Assembly (NCBI RefSeq): GCF_039982735.1
Contig: NZ_JBDWXV010000008.1
Location: 62,001 to 126,000 of the forward strand
DNA: 64,000 bases
Reading direction: 5' to 3'
Source of the DNA: Saccharospirillum sp039982735
GTDB taxonomy: Bacteria > Pseudomonadota > Gammaproteobacteria > Pseudomonadales > Natronospirillaceae
Below are positions 25,779 to 35,405 of this stretch, piece after piece. The notes beneath the pieces were generated by a model. The model was not told where the DNA came from and did not search any database. It worked only from the letters and a program-made list of their open reading frames with translations. The first letter of the stretch is position 1, and every line of letters begins with the position of its first letter. Made by a program: the position numbers and the translations under genes.

Positions 25779-26978
25779 TCAGCTCCCGTTAAACAAATTA
25801 AAGAAAAACAGCAGAATGTAATCCCAGATACGGGCAAAGAACCCTGCCGGTTCAACCGCTTCAAGCGCCAGTAAGGGACGACGGGCCACTTCTTCATCGC
25901 CGTGCGTCACAACCAGCTCACCCAACCGTTGCCCCGCCTCTATGGGGGCTTTCAGCACAGGATCAATGTTCAGCACGGTGTTCATGCTGGATTCATCGCC
26001 ACGGGCAATCGTCAGCATGAGGTCTGCTTCCAGTCCCAGACGGACGTTGTCGGCCCGTCCGCCCCAGACACGACCCGAGTAGAGTTCTTCACCACCGTCA
26101 TGAAGTTGCGCTGTCTGAAAATAGCGAAACCCGTAGGTCAGCAGCTTCTGCGTCTCCTGTACCCGGGCCTCCTCCGAGGCTGTACCCATAACCACACTGA
26201 TCAGACGCATGCCGTCTTCAATGGCAGACGCAACCAGACAGTAGCCCGCTTCTTCAGTGTGACCGGTCTTCAACCCGTCAACAGAGGGGTTGCGCCCGAG
26301 CAGCGAATTGCGATTGGCTTGTGAAATTCCATTGTAGGTGAAGCTGCGCTCAGCATAGATGGGGTAGAACTCTGCGTTATCTTCAATGATATGCCGACTC
26401 AGGATGGCCATGTCGGCTGCTGAGGAATAATGCTCGTCCGCCGGCAAACCGGTCGCATTCTGGAACTTTGAATTCTCCATGCCCAGTCTATCGGCGTATG
26501 AATTCATCATCTGGGCAAACATGGTTTCACTGCCAGCCACATGCTCAGCCATGGCAACAGAGGCGTCGTTGCCCGATTGAATGATGATACCGCGCAACAA
26601 GTCTTCAATACTGACAAACCGGCCTTCCTGAATGAACATGCGTGAACCGCCGGTCTGCCAGGCATTGACGCTTATCAGAGATTCGTCATCCAGAGCGATC
26701 CGCCCTTCAATAATTTCCCGCTCGGCAATGTAACTGGTCATCAGCTTGGTCAGACTGGCCGGTGGCAGGCGCTCGTCGGCATTGTGCGAGACCAGAATGT
26801 GACCGGTAGTCGCATCCATCAGAATATAGGAACTGGCGGCCAACTGGGGGGGAGAGGGAATGATCGTTTCGGACATGGCAGCGCCCGAAAACAGGGCCAG
26901 TCCGGCAACACACAAAGACGTCCAACGCTTAAAACGATGCTTCAACACTGAGATAACCTTTTTTATGAGCGGCGCCAT
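25779..26978 (-). CDS. dacA: D-alanyl-D-alanine carboxypeptidase, PBP5/6 type
   Basis: DacA trims the terminal D-Ala from peptidoglycan pentapeptides. The 399-residue protein has a signal peptide (about 15-35), SLTK with Ser75 and Lys78, SGNDAS and KTGHTEE. A beta-rich PBP5 C-terminal domain follows, then a C-terminal amphipathic/hydrophobic anchor (FFARIWDYILLFFFNLF). It starts the block dacA-ybeD-lipB-lipA, downstream of rlpA. Confidence 0.95.
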   Translation of the reverse strand: MAPLIKKVISVLKHRFKRWTSLCVAGLALFSGAAMSETIIPSPPQLAASSYILMDATTGHILVSHNADERLPPASLTKLMTSYIAEREIIEGRIALDDESLISVNAWQTGGSRMFIQEGRFVSIEDLLRGIIIQSGNDASVAMAEHVAGSETMFAQMMNSYADRLGMENSKFQNATGLPADEHYSSAADMAILSRHIIEDNAEFYPIYAERSFTYNGISQANRNSLLGRNPSVDGLKTGHTEEAGYCLVASAIEDGMRLISVVMGTASEEARVQETQKLLTYGFRYFQTAQLHDGGEELYSGRVWGGRADNVRLGLEADLMLTIARGDESSMNTVLNIDPVLKAPIEAGQRLGELVVTHGDEEVARRPLLALEAVEPAGFFARIWDYILLFFFNLFNGS

Positions 26979-27156
26979 ACCCGATTACCCGGTATCACGC
27001 CAACGTTGTCCAACGGTAGACGGCCAGACAGTCAGATTTGATGCGGCCGAGCCCGGGCATTGTATCAACCCATGGCAAAATTTCATCTACGGGGCGAAGC
27101 GAGCTGCGTATATGAAACGTATAGCCAGGCACCCTGCCCCCGGCAAAGTGCCGTGC

Positions 27157-27969
27157 CTAGTTCGGCACGACCAGCAGCGGCTTGCCCAGCTCGGGGGTAG
27201 TCAGGGCGCGCTGCAGCGCTTCTGCGCGATCGTACTGAACGGGCCCGATGCGAACCCGATAGAACTCGCCCTCACTGATATTCACATCGTCATCGATCTG
27301 CCGCGCAATCTGGTCTCTGAGGTTTTGCGCTGACTGACGCTGACTGAAGGCCCCAAGCTGAACGTAATAGACGGGCTGATCGAGCTCCTGACCGGCCAAC
27401 GCCTCTACCCGCACCCGGGCTGTGCCTTTGTGGACGAAATCGAGTTTAACCGCCGCCGCATAGGACATATCGATAACGCGCCCTGGGTGAAAAGGCCCAC
27501 GATCATTAACACGTGCCACGATACTCAGGCCATTATCGAGATTGGTAACCCTCACCCAGGTCGGCAATGGCAGGCTCTTGTGCGCTGCGCTGATCTGGTA
27601 CATATCGAACACTTCGCCATTGGACGTGGTATGGCCGTGGAACTTGGCCCCGTACCAGGACGCCAACCCCTCCTCGGAATACCGGTCGGCACTGGCCAAC
27701 ACCTGATACTGGCGCCCATTGACGGTGTAGGGGCTGGCATTGCCCTGGCGGCTGCGCGGTTCAACCCGGGGAGTGACCTCACTGATTTCATCGGCCGTCA
27801 GTGTCTGGCTGGGCCCCCGATCCTGATCCATCGAATACCGCCCGGCATTACTGACCTGGCTACTGCCGGTTTCATGAGACACGTACTGCCCGGCACACCC
27901 TGCCATGATCAGAGCCGCCAACACGGTTATTCCGCTCGCCCGGGCTGACCGGTAATTCATACTCACCAT
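27157..27969 (-). CDS. rlpA: Septal ring lytic transglycosylase RlpA (lipoprotein)
   Basis: RlpA acts on peptide-free glycan strands at the septum. The 270-residue protein has a lipobox (ALIMAGC), a double-psi beta-barrel domain (about 95-185, EEGLASWYGAKFHG to VNDRGPF) and a C-terminal SPOR domain (about 195-268) that binds denuded peptidoglycan. It lies in the mrdA-rodA-mltB-rlpA-dacA order typical of pseudomonads. Confidence 0.93.
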   Translation of the reverse strand: MVSMNYRSARASGITVLAALIMAGCAGQYVSHETGSSQVSNAGRYSMDQDRGPSQTLTADEISEVTPRVEPRSRQGNASPYTVNGRQYQVLASADRYSEEGLASWYGAKFHGHTTSNGEVFDMYQISAAHKSLPLPTWVRVTNLDNGLSIVARVNDRGPFHPGRVIDMSYAAAVKLDFVHKGTARVRVEALAGQELDQPVYYVQLGAFSQRQSAQNLRDQIARQIDDDVNISEGEFYRVRIGPVQYDRAEALQRALTTPELGKPLLVVPN

Positions 27970-28040
27970 CGACCATCCTCTTACCGGTCATTATTGTGTT
28001 CAGATCTGGCCTTTGACCCTGATAACCTCTATTTCAGAGG

Positions 28041-29015
28041 CTATTGTGACAACCGTAAGGCTTCTGACAATTGAAAGATTGCCATACTGTAAGCAACCGA
28101 CCGGTTGTACCGGGATATTACCCAAAAATTCCGATAACCCAACCAAAATTCCGCACCTTCGTCACCATCCAGCCGGATGGGATGCACCTGGGCGTCGTCC
28201 TGTGCAGCAATCAGTGGATCCCACCCCAGAGCAGCGACGTCCGCCAGTGTTCGGTCGCGATCAAAGCTGTTCAATTCGACTTGCCGGTATTCACCGCTGA
28301 CGTGCGCCCGGGTCGCAATAGGTGCGTCCCGTTGCCAGCCATGCTCACTGAGATAACGGGCAATGGACCCGATTGCATCAACCGGATCGTTCCAGATATC
28401 GATATTACCATCGCCATCCAGATCGTCGGCATAGGCGAGGTAGCTGCTCGGCATAAACTGAGGGTACCCCATGGCACCCGCATAAGAACCTTTTACCGAC
28501 AGGGGATCAAACGACTGATCACGACTGATCAGTAGAAAGTTAATCAATTCTCGCTGAAAGTAATCAGCGCGACGCCCTTCTGTGACAGCCAGTGTGGCCA
28601 GAGCATCGAAGGTACGATGCACGCCGAGAAAATTACCATACCGGGTTTCAACACCCATGATTGCGGCAATCACTTCAGCGGAAACACCGGTTCGTTCTTC
28701 GGCCAGCAACAACCATTCGGCCTGATCCTCCATAAAGCGCTTGCCGTTTTCTACGGTTTCGTCCGACACAAAGAGGGGGCGGTATTCGGCGTAGGTTCTG
28801 GTTGTCTCGGCGGGCTTGGCCAGAGATTCGACATTGCGTGCAATGTACTCACCTTCGGCAAACCAGGCCTCAACCTGGGCGGCGTCAAATTCATGCTCGT
28901 TCACCAGGACGTCGATGATGGCGGACGTGCGGGGAAACTCGGTCAGCTGCTCAGCCTGAGCAGCGGTGACAGCCACCAGGGCACTGGCGAGTAGTGCGCC
29001 CCAAAATCGTTGCAT
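28041..29015 (-). CDS. mltB: Lytic murein transglycosylase B
   Basis: MltB cleaves the glycan backbone to 1,6-anhydro products. The 324-residue protein has a signal peptide (about 1-21, ending AQA), catalytic Glu123 in IMGVETRYGN and the MltB blocks GAMGYPQFMPSSY and DGDGNIDIWNDPVDAIGS. No lipobox cysteine is present, so it is probably a soluble periplasmic form. A small hairpin (28026-28040) lies right after its stop. Confidence 0.94.
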   Translation of the reverse strand: MQRFWGALLASALVAVTAAQAEQLTEFPRTSAIIDVLVNEHEFDAAQVEAWFAEGEYIARNVESLAKPAETTRTYAEYRPLFVSDETVENGKRFMEDQAEWLLLAEERTGVSAEVIAAIMGVETRYGNFLGVHRTFDALATLAVTEGRRADYFQRELINFLLISRDQSFDPLSVKGSYAGAMGYPQFMPSSYLAYADDLDGDGNIDIWNDPVDAIGSIARYLSEHGWQRDAPIATRAHVSGEYRQVELNSFDRDRTLADVAALGWDPLIAAQDDAQVHPIRLDGDEGAEFWLGYRNFWVISRYNRSVAYSMAIFQLSEALRLSQ

Positions 29016-29162
29016 GACTATTGATACTCCTATCCGGATTCTGAATCGAAACTGATGGTCTGCGAATTGAAAAAGAAAGCAGAAAGGCGGTATACGCTTA
29101 CCCTGATCTCCCTGTCACCGCGATGCCGACCGGGGAGGCCTGACCACATCACACCTGGATCC

Positions 29163-30296
29163 CTAGTTTCGCTGATGGGTACTGATGGACATTAACATTC
29201 CGAAGCCAGTGAGCAGTGTCACGATGGACGTTCCGCCATAACTGACAAGAGGCAAGGGTACACCGACCACTGGCAGGATTCCGCTGACCATGCCAACATT
29301 TACAAAAACGTAAATGAAAAACGTCAGGGTTAAACTGCCGGCCAGAAGCCTGCAAAAATTGTCGCGACCACGAATCGCAATCAGCATTCCGCGCAGAATA
29401 ATAACGGCATACAGTGCGATCAAAATCACGGCACCAATAAACCCAAACTCTTCCCCCAATACCGCAATGATGAAATCGGTATGGCTTTCCGGTAGAAAAT
29501 CGAGCTGTGATTGGGTACCCAGCATGTACCCCTTGCCAGTTAACCCACCCGAGCCGATGGCGGTCATCGATTGAATAATGTTCCAACCCGCCCCGAGCGG
29601 GTCGACGTTAGGGTCGAATAACGTCAGTACTCGCTGACGCTGATAATCACGCATGACCCAGATCCACAGCACCGGAATCATGGCAATGGCCATGGTGGCG
29701 AAGCTGACAATCAACTTCCAGCTCAGGCCCGCTAAAAAAATAACGAACAGACCGGACGACGCGATCAGCAGTGACGTTCCCAGATCCGGTTGCTGAATAA
29801 TTAAGGCAACCGGTACAAACAACAGTACTGCGGATACGAGTAAATCGCGATAACGGGGCGGCAGTCCGTAGCGTGAAATATACCAGGACAACATGACCGG
29901 CACCGCCAGTTTCATCAGCTCAGAGGGTTGAAACCGAAACAGGCCTGGAATCTGCAACCAGCGCTGAGCACCCATGGCCTGGGCGCCACTGACAATAACC
30001 GCCACCAATAACAGAACACCAACCAGGTAGACAGTCCCTCCCCACTGCTGAAACCAGCGCGGGTCGAACTGGGCGACGATGATCATCGCCATAAAGCCAA
30101 TGCCAAACCGAATGGCCTGCCGATACACCGCGCCCAGGTCACCACTGGTCGCGCTGTACAGTACGACCATGCCGCCTACGGCAACCGCCAGCAAGGCTGC
30201 GAACAGATAAGGATCCAGATGCAACCGGGTCCAGATACTTTGCCGGCGGTCCATGCTGCCCTGAGGCAACTGGCGAACGTATTCCGTGAAATTCAT
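29163..30296 (-). CDS. rodA: Peptidoglycan glycosyltransferase RodA (SEDS family)
   Basis: RodA polymerises glycan strands during cell elongation together with PBP2. The 377-residue polytopic protein has about ten membrane segments and the SEDS blocks FRFQPSELMKLA, QQPDLGTSL, AGWNIIQSMTAIGSGG and LPESHTDFI. Its ATG overlaps the mrdA stop by 4 bp. Confidence 0.96.
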   Translation of the reverse strand: MNFTEYVRQLPQGSMDRRQSIWTRLHLDPYLFAALLAVAVGGMVVLYSATSGDLGAVYRQAIRFGIGFMAMIIVAQFDPRWFQQWGGTVYLVGVLLLVAVIVSGAQAMGAQRWLQIPGLFRFQPSELMKLAVPVMLSWYISRYGLPPRYRDLLVSAVLLFVPVALIIQQPDLGTSLLIASSGLFVIFLAGLSWKLIVSFATMAIAMIPVLWIWVMRDYQRQRVLTLFDPNVDPLGAGWNIIQSMTAIGSGGLTGKGYMLGTQSQLDFLPESHTDFIIAVLGEEFGFIGAVILIALYAVIILRGMLIAIRGRDNFCRLLAGSLTLTFFIYVFVNVGMVSGILPVVGVPLPLVSYGGTSIVTLLTGFGMLMSISTHQRN

Positions 30297-32140
30297 TGTT
30301 CGAGCTCGCGCGTCAGATAGAAATCAAACAGCGAACGCGTCATGGGCCCTGCAACGCCACTGCCACTGCCACCGTTTTCCACCAGCACGGCGACGGCTAT
30401 TTGAGGGTTTTCGAGTGGCGCAAACCCCATAAACCAGGCGTGGTCGCGAAACTGCTCAGGCACATCGCCGATCGGGTCACCATTTTCGTCACGCTCTATT
30501 CGAATGACCTGCGCCGTGCCGGATTTTCCTGCGTATTCGTAGGTTGCCCCCAGTCCCGAGGCACGCGCTGTACCTCGTGCGCCCTGCACTACGTCCTGCA
30601 TGGCGGCATGCATCCGGTCCCAGTTGGAATCATTGTTCAGGTGCACATCGGGTGGTGGCTCGGGAATACTGTCCAGCAAGCTTTCGTCGTTGCTGTGCAT
30701 CAGCAACCTGGGTGTGACCCAGCGACCCCGGTTGGCCAGCACCGAAGTGGCAATGGCCAACTGCATTGGCGTCGCCAGCATGTAGCCCTGCCCAATACTC
30801 AGGTTGATGGTGTCCCCGGCATACCAGGAAAACCCGTGCCGGTTTTGTTTCCATTCCCGGCTGGGGTTGATCCCGGTAAAGGGGTTGTAGATATCCGCGG
30901 TCGTGTTCTTGCCAAAGCCAAACTGATCGTAAATGTCATGAATGGCTTCGAGTTTCATGTCGTAGGCCAACTGATAGAAATAGGTATCGCAGGATTCGGC
31001 GACCGCTTTACGCAGGTTCACGCGGCCATGCCCGCCGCGTTTCCAGTCGTTGTAGATCCGGTCATCGGTCGGTAACTGGTAGTAGCCCCGGTCGTTGATG
31101 GTGTAGTCCCAGGTAACGAAGCCCTGATCAACCCCCGCCAGCCCCAAAAAGGGCTTGATGGTGGATGCTGCCGGGTACTGGCCGCGAATGGCCCGATTCA
31201 GAAAGGGGTTATCCGGGGAGTCCCTCAGGGCGTTGTAAATCTCCGTCGGGAAACCGCTGACGTATAAATTGGGGTCGAAGCCCGGGTTGCTGACCATGGC
31301 CAGAATACCACCTGTTTCGGGCTCAATGGCGACAATCGAGCCCCGCTGGTCGCCCAGCAGGTCGTACGCCATTTTTTGCAGCTCCTGGTCGAGATACAAA
31401 TGCAGGTTAGAACCGGGCTTGGGCGCCTGTTTCTCGATAACCCGAATTATCCGTCCCCGCGCATTGGTTTCTACACGCTGAAACCCGGGCTCACCGAGCA
31501 GCGCATCTTCATACTGCCGCTCAACCCCTTCCTTACCGATAAAGCGAGTCCCGGCGTAGGCACCGACATCCAGATCGCGCAGTTCTTCCTGGTTGATGCG
31601 CCCCACAAATCCGAGCGCATGGGCAAATTCCTCGCCAAAGGGGTATTGACGAATCAGCTCGGCGTCGACCTGAACGCCTTCCAAAAAGATCCGGTTGGCC
31701 GACACCCGGGCAACTTCTTCTTCCGTCAACCGCACTTTGAGAGGAATGGGTTCAAAGGGCCGACGATAACCACGAACACGGTCAAAAAAACGCGACACCT
31801 GATCTTCTGACAGGTCAACCAGGGCGCCAAGCTCCTGGACCAGGGCGTCCAGGTCTCCACTTCGCTCCACCACAACGCTCAGTGTATGGCTGGGCTCATT
31901 GCGCGCGAGCAATTCACCATAGCGGTCGTAGATAAGCCCGCGAATGGGTGGAATTGGCAGTACTTCCAACCGGTTGGTTTGCGATCGGGCTTCATGGCGT
32001 TCATTTTGCACCACTTGCAGATAGAACAATCGCCCCACCAGCGCCAGTATCAATATGGCAATAAATATAAACGAAGCGGTCATCCGGCTCAGGAATAGGC
32101 GCCGTTCTTTTTCGCGATTGTCGAGTGAGCTGTTCAACAT
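30293..32140 (-). CDS. mrdA: Penicillin-binding protein 2, elongation transpeptidase
   Basis: PBP2 cross-links peptidoglycan in the elongasome with RodA. The 615-residue protein has one N-terminal transmembrane segment (about 24-43) and a dimerisation/pedestal domain. The transpeptidase domain shows STIK (Ser326, Lys329), SCD (383-385) and KSGTAQ (539-544). It is the first gene of the rod block, coupled to rodA. Confidence 0.96.
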   Translation of the reverse strand: MLNSSLDNREKERRLFLSRMTASFIFIAILILALVGRLFYLQVVQNERHEARSQTNRLEVLPIPPIRGLIYDRYGELLARNEPSHTLSVVVERSGDLDALVQELGALVDLSEDQVSRFFDRVRGYRRPFEPIPLKVRLTEEEVARVSANRIFLEGVQVDAELIRQYPFGEEFAHALGFVGRINQEELRDLDVGAYAGTRFIGKEGVERQYEDALLGEPGFQRVETNARGRIIRVIEKQAPKPGSNLHLYLDQELQKMAYDLLGDQRGSIVAIEPETGGILAMVSNPGFDPNLYVSGFPTEIYNALRDSPDNPFLNRAIRGQYPAASTIKPFLGLAGVDQGFVTWDYTINDRGYYQLPTDDRIYNDWKRGGHGRVNLRKAVAESCDTYFYQLAYDMKLEAIHDIYDQFGFGKNTTADIYNPFTGINPSREWKQNRHGFSWYAGDTINLSIGQGYMLATPMQLAIATSVLANRGRWVTPRLLMHSNDESLLDSIPEPPPDVHLNNDSNWDRMHAAMQDVVQGARGTARASGLGATYEYAGKSGTAQVIRIERDENGDPIGDVPEQFRDHAWFMGFAPLENPQIAVAVLVENGGSGSGVAGPMTRSLFDFYLTRELEQ

Positions 32141-32225
32141 GCCTTCAGTACTCTACCCCGGCACTGGCTGCCAGGTCTTCTGCGAATGCGTTGCTGGCCC
32201 GGGCGGCTCAAAGCAGCCCGAGTCG

Positions 32226-32693
32226 TCATTTATGGTAGGGGTGATTTTGAGTAACGGTCCAGGCTCGATACAATTGTTCGGCCAGCAATACGCGCACCAG
32301 CGGGTGCGGCAACGTCAGGTTTGACAAACACCAGCGCTGAGCGGAACGCGCCAGACACCTGGGATCCAAACCGTCCGGCCCGCCAATTAACAACGTAAGA
32401 TCACGCGCTTCAAGCCGCCATTGTGTCAGCTGGTCGGCCAGTTGTTCGGTTGACCAGGCTTTGCCGGAAAGGTCCAGGGCAACGACCTGGTCTTCCGGCT
32501 TAATGGCCGCCAGCATGGCATCCCCTTCCTGTGCAATGGCCTTATCTGTCGAGGCATTGCGACCGCGCTGCCCGAGCGCCAGCGGAACGAAGTCTACCGG
32601 CAGTTCCCGGGGCATTCGTTTCTGGTACTCGGCAACGGCAGCATCAACCCAGGCTGGCATTTTAGGGCCAATGGCCAGAATTCGGATCTTCAT
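32226..32693 (-). CDS. rlmH: 23S rRNA pseudouridine-1915 N3-methyltransferase
   Basis: RlmH methylates pseudouridine 1915 of 23S rRNA. The 155-residue length is canonical. It has the SPOUT-fold features LIGGPDGLD and the C-terminal LPHPLVRVLLAEQLYRAW knot. It follows rsfS with a 5 bp gap, the conserved rsfS-rlmH pair. Confidence 0.96.
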   Translation of the reverse strand: MKIRILAIGPKMPAWVDAAVAEYQKRMPRELPVDFVPLALGQRGRNASTDKAIAQEGDAMLAAIKPEDQVVALDLSGKAWSTEQLADQLTQWRLEARDLTLLIGGPDGLDPRCLARSAQRWCLSNLTLPHPLVRVLLAEQLYRAWTVTQNHPYHK

Positions 32694-32698
32694 GCCTG

Positions 32699-33082
32699 TC
32701 AGTCTGGCTCTGCTTCTGACTCAGCCCCCATCGGACCCGCACCAGACCACAGCCGTTCGATGTCATAATAGGCCCGGGTTTCGGGGATCATGACATGCAA
32801 CACCAGGTCAGTCAGGTCGATCAGGACCCAGTCGGAATCACTGCTGCCTTCCTGTGCACGTACCACAAATCCCTGTTTTTTGAGGTCTTCTGCAACGCTG
32901 CTGACAACGGCACTCACGTGCCGCTTCGAGGTGCCGGAAGCGACCACCAGTGTGTCCATCAATGCGGTTTTTTCGTGCACATCAATCACTTGAATGTCTT
33001 GCGCTTTAATGTCTTCCAGAGCGCGGATAACCGCCTCGGTCAATCCTTCAGGTTGTGCATTTCGATCAGTTGTATCGGTCAT
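32699..33082 (-). CDS. rsfS: Ribosome silencing factor RsfS
   Basis: RsfS binds L14 and blocks 30S-50S joining under starvation. I use the ATG at 33082, which has AAGG 8 nt upstream (the frame continues to a GTG at 33097), giving 127 residues. DTLVVASGTSKRHV, GSSDSDWVLIDL and VLHVMIPETRAYYDIERLW are family hallmarks. It precedes rlmH. Cruciform copy B separates it from nadD, with which it usually forms an operon. Confidence 0.94.
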   Translation of the reverse strand: MTDTTDRNAQPEGLTEAVIRALEDIKAQDIQVIDVHEKTALMDTLVVASGTSKRHVSAVVSSVAEDLKKQGFVVRAQEGSSDSDWVLIDLTDLVLHVMIPETRAYYDIERLWSGAGPMGAESEAEPD

Positions 33083-33139
33083 TCGTACCTTGTCCACCTG
33101 TTTAAGTTAACTCACGTTTTTTAACAGCAGCTGTGCTGA

Positions 33140-33252
33140 GTGTCGGCAGCCGGGTAGGCCTGTCCGGGGAAGTCCGCAGCAAGGATGCTGCGGTCTAGGC
33201 CCCATGGACGGGTTTACGCCGACCCCGGACAGGCCTAACCGGCTGCCGGCAC
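33140..33252 (-). repeat. Cruciform repeat, copy B (53 bp core, - orientation)
   Basis: The arms 33140-33169 and 33223-33252 are 30 bp each with 28 of 30 paired; one of the two exceptions is a G-T pair. The core 33170-33222 is 53 bp in reverse orientation, with 49 of 53 positions equal to copy D by eye. The structure is exactly symmetric, 30-53-30. It lies between the co-directional genes nadD and rsfS. Confidence 0.92.
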
Positions 33253-33357
33253 GTATTCCCGCCACCGGTGCCAGACCAGGCCGCATAACGCGAGTGGCCG
33301 AATACAGCAATAATCGCCATATTCTAAAAATTGAAAACGTTGAATCCGGACATCGTC

Positions 33358-34002
33358 TTATTCATCGACATCCAGATACAGTCCCTGCTGTTGAATATAG
33401 TCCTGAATGGGCTTGGGAATCGCGTATTGCCAATGCTGTGTGTTGTCGCGCAAATCCCGGGATGCCCAGTCACGCTCTGACGACGGACCGGCAATCCAGA
33501 GCCCTGAAGGTTGTCGGCCGAGACCTGCCAGAGATTGAACCCGGGTCAATGGCAAATCGGGCGGGTCGATAGGCTGAGAACCTCGGCCAAACACCCAAAA
33601 GTGCGTCTCCCGAATTAAATCGTCAATGCCCTGCCACTGGTCCATACCGGCAAACGCATCGGCTCCCAGCACGAATACCGTCTGGTATTCCGGGTACTCC
33701 CGGTGCAGATCCCGAATGGTATCGAGCGTGTAACTCGGACCCGGGCGTCGCAACTCACGATCATCGACCTGCAAGCGTTCACCGTCAGTGCGCGATGAAA
33801 CCCACCGCTCCAGCATAGCCAGACGGTGCTCGGGGCTTGCCTGAGCCGCCGACTTCAACGCCGGTATCTGGCAGGGTATGACCCGAAGCTGGGCCACCTC
33901 GTGATGAGACAGCACCAGATCGCACAACCGCGCATGGCCATCGTGAAACGGATCGAAGGTTCCGCCAAACAGAGCCATCAGTGGCCGTTGAGAATCACTC
34001 AC
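33358..34002 (-). CDS. nadD: Nicotinate-nucleotide adenylyltransferase
   Basis: NadD adenylates nicotinate mononucleotide in NAD synthesis. ALFGGTFDPFHDGH (nucleotide-binding HxGH type), FVLGADAFAGMDQW and the C-terminal SSERDWASRDLRD (in place of the usual SSTxIR) are visible. I use the GTG at 34002, which overlaps the proA stop and has GGAG about 11 nt upstream, giving 214 residues; the ATG at 34029 lies deep inside proA. Confidence 0.94.
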   Translation of the reverse strand: MSDSQRPLMALFGGTFDPFHDGHARLCDLVLSHHEVAQLRVIPCQIPALKSAAQASPEHRLAMLERWVSSRTDGERLQVDDRELRRPGPSYTLDTIRDLHREYPEYQTVFVLGADAFAGMDQWQGIDDLIRETHFWVFGRGSQPIDPPDLPLTRVQSLAGLGRQPSGLWIAGPSSERDWASRDLRDNTQHWQYAIPKPIQDYIQQQGLYLDVDE

Positions 34003-35251
34003 GAATCTGGCCGTCTCCGAGCACCACATACTTCTGTGACGTCAGCCCGATCAAACCGACCGGGCCTCGAGCGTGAATCTTGTCGGTCGAGATACCAATC
34101 TCGGCACCCAGCCCATATTCAAAGCCGTCGGCAAAGCGCGTAGAGGCATTGATCATCACCGAGGCCGAATCAACTTCCGTCAGGAAACGGCGCCCCCGAG
34201 TGTAATTCTCGGTCACTATGCTGTCGGTGTGCTGACTGCTGTAGGTGTTGATGTGATCGATGGCTTCATCCAGGCCCGCGACGACGCGAATGGCCAGTAC
34301 AGGCGCAAGGTACTCGGTGGACCAGTCAGCGTCGGTTGCCGGCACACAATCGATCAGCTCGGCAGTGCGCTCACAACCCCGCAATTCGACGCCTTTGTCT
34401 GCATAGGCCCGGGCCAGTTCCGGTAGCATTTCTGCAGCGCGGGATTCCGCGACCAGCAGGGTTTCCATCGCGTTGCAGACACCATACCGATGTGTCTTGG
34501 CATTGACGGCAATGGGAATGGCCTTGGCGACGTCGGCGTCGTCATCGATGTACACATGGCAAATGCCATCGAGATGTTTGATGACCGGGACCCGGGCATC
34601 CTGGCTGATGCGTTCGATCAGCGCCTTGCCACCGCGCGGCACGATAACGTCTACATAGTCGGGCATGGTAATGAGTGCACCCACAGCGTCACGATCGGTG
34701 GTTTCGACCACCTGTACCACGGTGCCCGGCAGTTGCGCCTGGTCGAGACCAGCGTGAATGCAAGCCGCAAGCGCCTGGTTCGATTCGATGGCTTCGCTGC
34801 CACCGCGTAGAATAACGGCATTGCCGGATTTGATGCACAGGCTCGCAGCTTCAACCGTCACATTGGGGCGGGATTCGTAAATAATGCCAATCACACCGAG
34901 GGGGACGCGCATTTTGCCGACCTGAATGCCACTCGGGCGAAACTCGAGGTCGGTGATACCACCGACCGGATCGGCCAGGCCGGCGACCTGATGCAGGCCT
35001 TCTATCATGGTGTCGATGCGAGCGTCGGTCAGTTCCAGCCGGTCCAGCATAGCCGGTTCAAGCCCCTTGGCACGACCGGCCTCCAGATCGCGCTGATTGG
35101 CTTTCTTCAGGCTCTCGCGCTGGTCGTCGATAACCTCTGCCATGGCCAGCAACGCCTGGTTTTTCATGCCCGTATTGGCTTTCGCCAGTGCCTTCGACGC
35201 TTGCCGGGCTTGTCGGCCCAGTGTTGTCATGTAGTCTTGAACGGTTGTCAT
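33995..35251 (-). CDS. proA: Gamma-glutamyl phosphate reductase
   Basis: ProA reduces gamma-glutamyl phosphate to the semialdehyde in proline synthesis. From the ATG at 35251 (MTTVQDYMTTLGRQAR, as in pseudomonad homologues) it has 418 residues with catalytic Cys259 in YGVCNAMETLL. Other family motifs are PLGVIGIIYESRPNVT and GLGAEIGISTDKIHARGP. The frame extends to 35281. It overlaps nadD by 8 bp. Confidence 0.96.
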   Translation of the reverse strand: MTTVQDYMTTLGRQARQASKALAKANTGMKNQALLAMAEVIDDQRESLKKANQRDLEAGRAKGLEPAMLDRLELTDARIDTMIEGLHQVAGLADPVGGITDLEFRPSGIQVGKMRVPLGVIGIIYESRPNVTVEAASLCIKSGNAVILRGGSEAIESNQALAACIHAGLDQAQLPGTVVQVVETTDRDAVGALITMPDYVDVIVPRGGKALIERISQDARVPVIKHLDGICHVYIDDDADVAKAIPIAVNAKTHRYGVCNAMETLLVAESRAAEMLPELARAYADKGVELRGCERTAELIDCVPATDADWSTEYLAPVLAIRVVAGLDEAIDHINTYSSQHTDSIVTENYTRGRRFLTEVDSASVMINASTRFADGFEYGLGAEIGISTDKIHARGPVGLIGLTSQKYVVLGDGQIRE

Positions 35252-35405
35252 GCCTTGCCACACAGCTCGTTGTTGATGCAATTCCGCGATTATAGCGACT
35301 TGAAGCCGCTGCGACTATGAGGGATACCGGCTGTTTATCCGCCTGACAAAGATTTACCATCCGGCCTGGACCCAAGTTCGATAACAGAGTAGCCCAACCG
35401 CCACG

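Noticed and set aside
27100..27156. GGCAC/GTGCC inverted repeat after rlpA as a terminator
   Set aside because: Short stem with a long loop and no T-run; not distinguishable from chance in this base composition.
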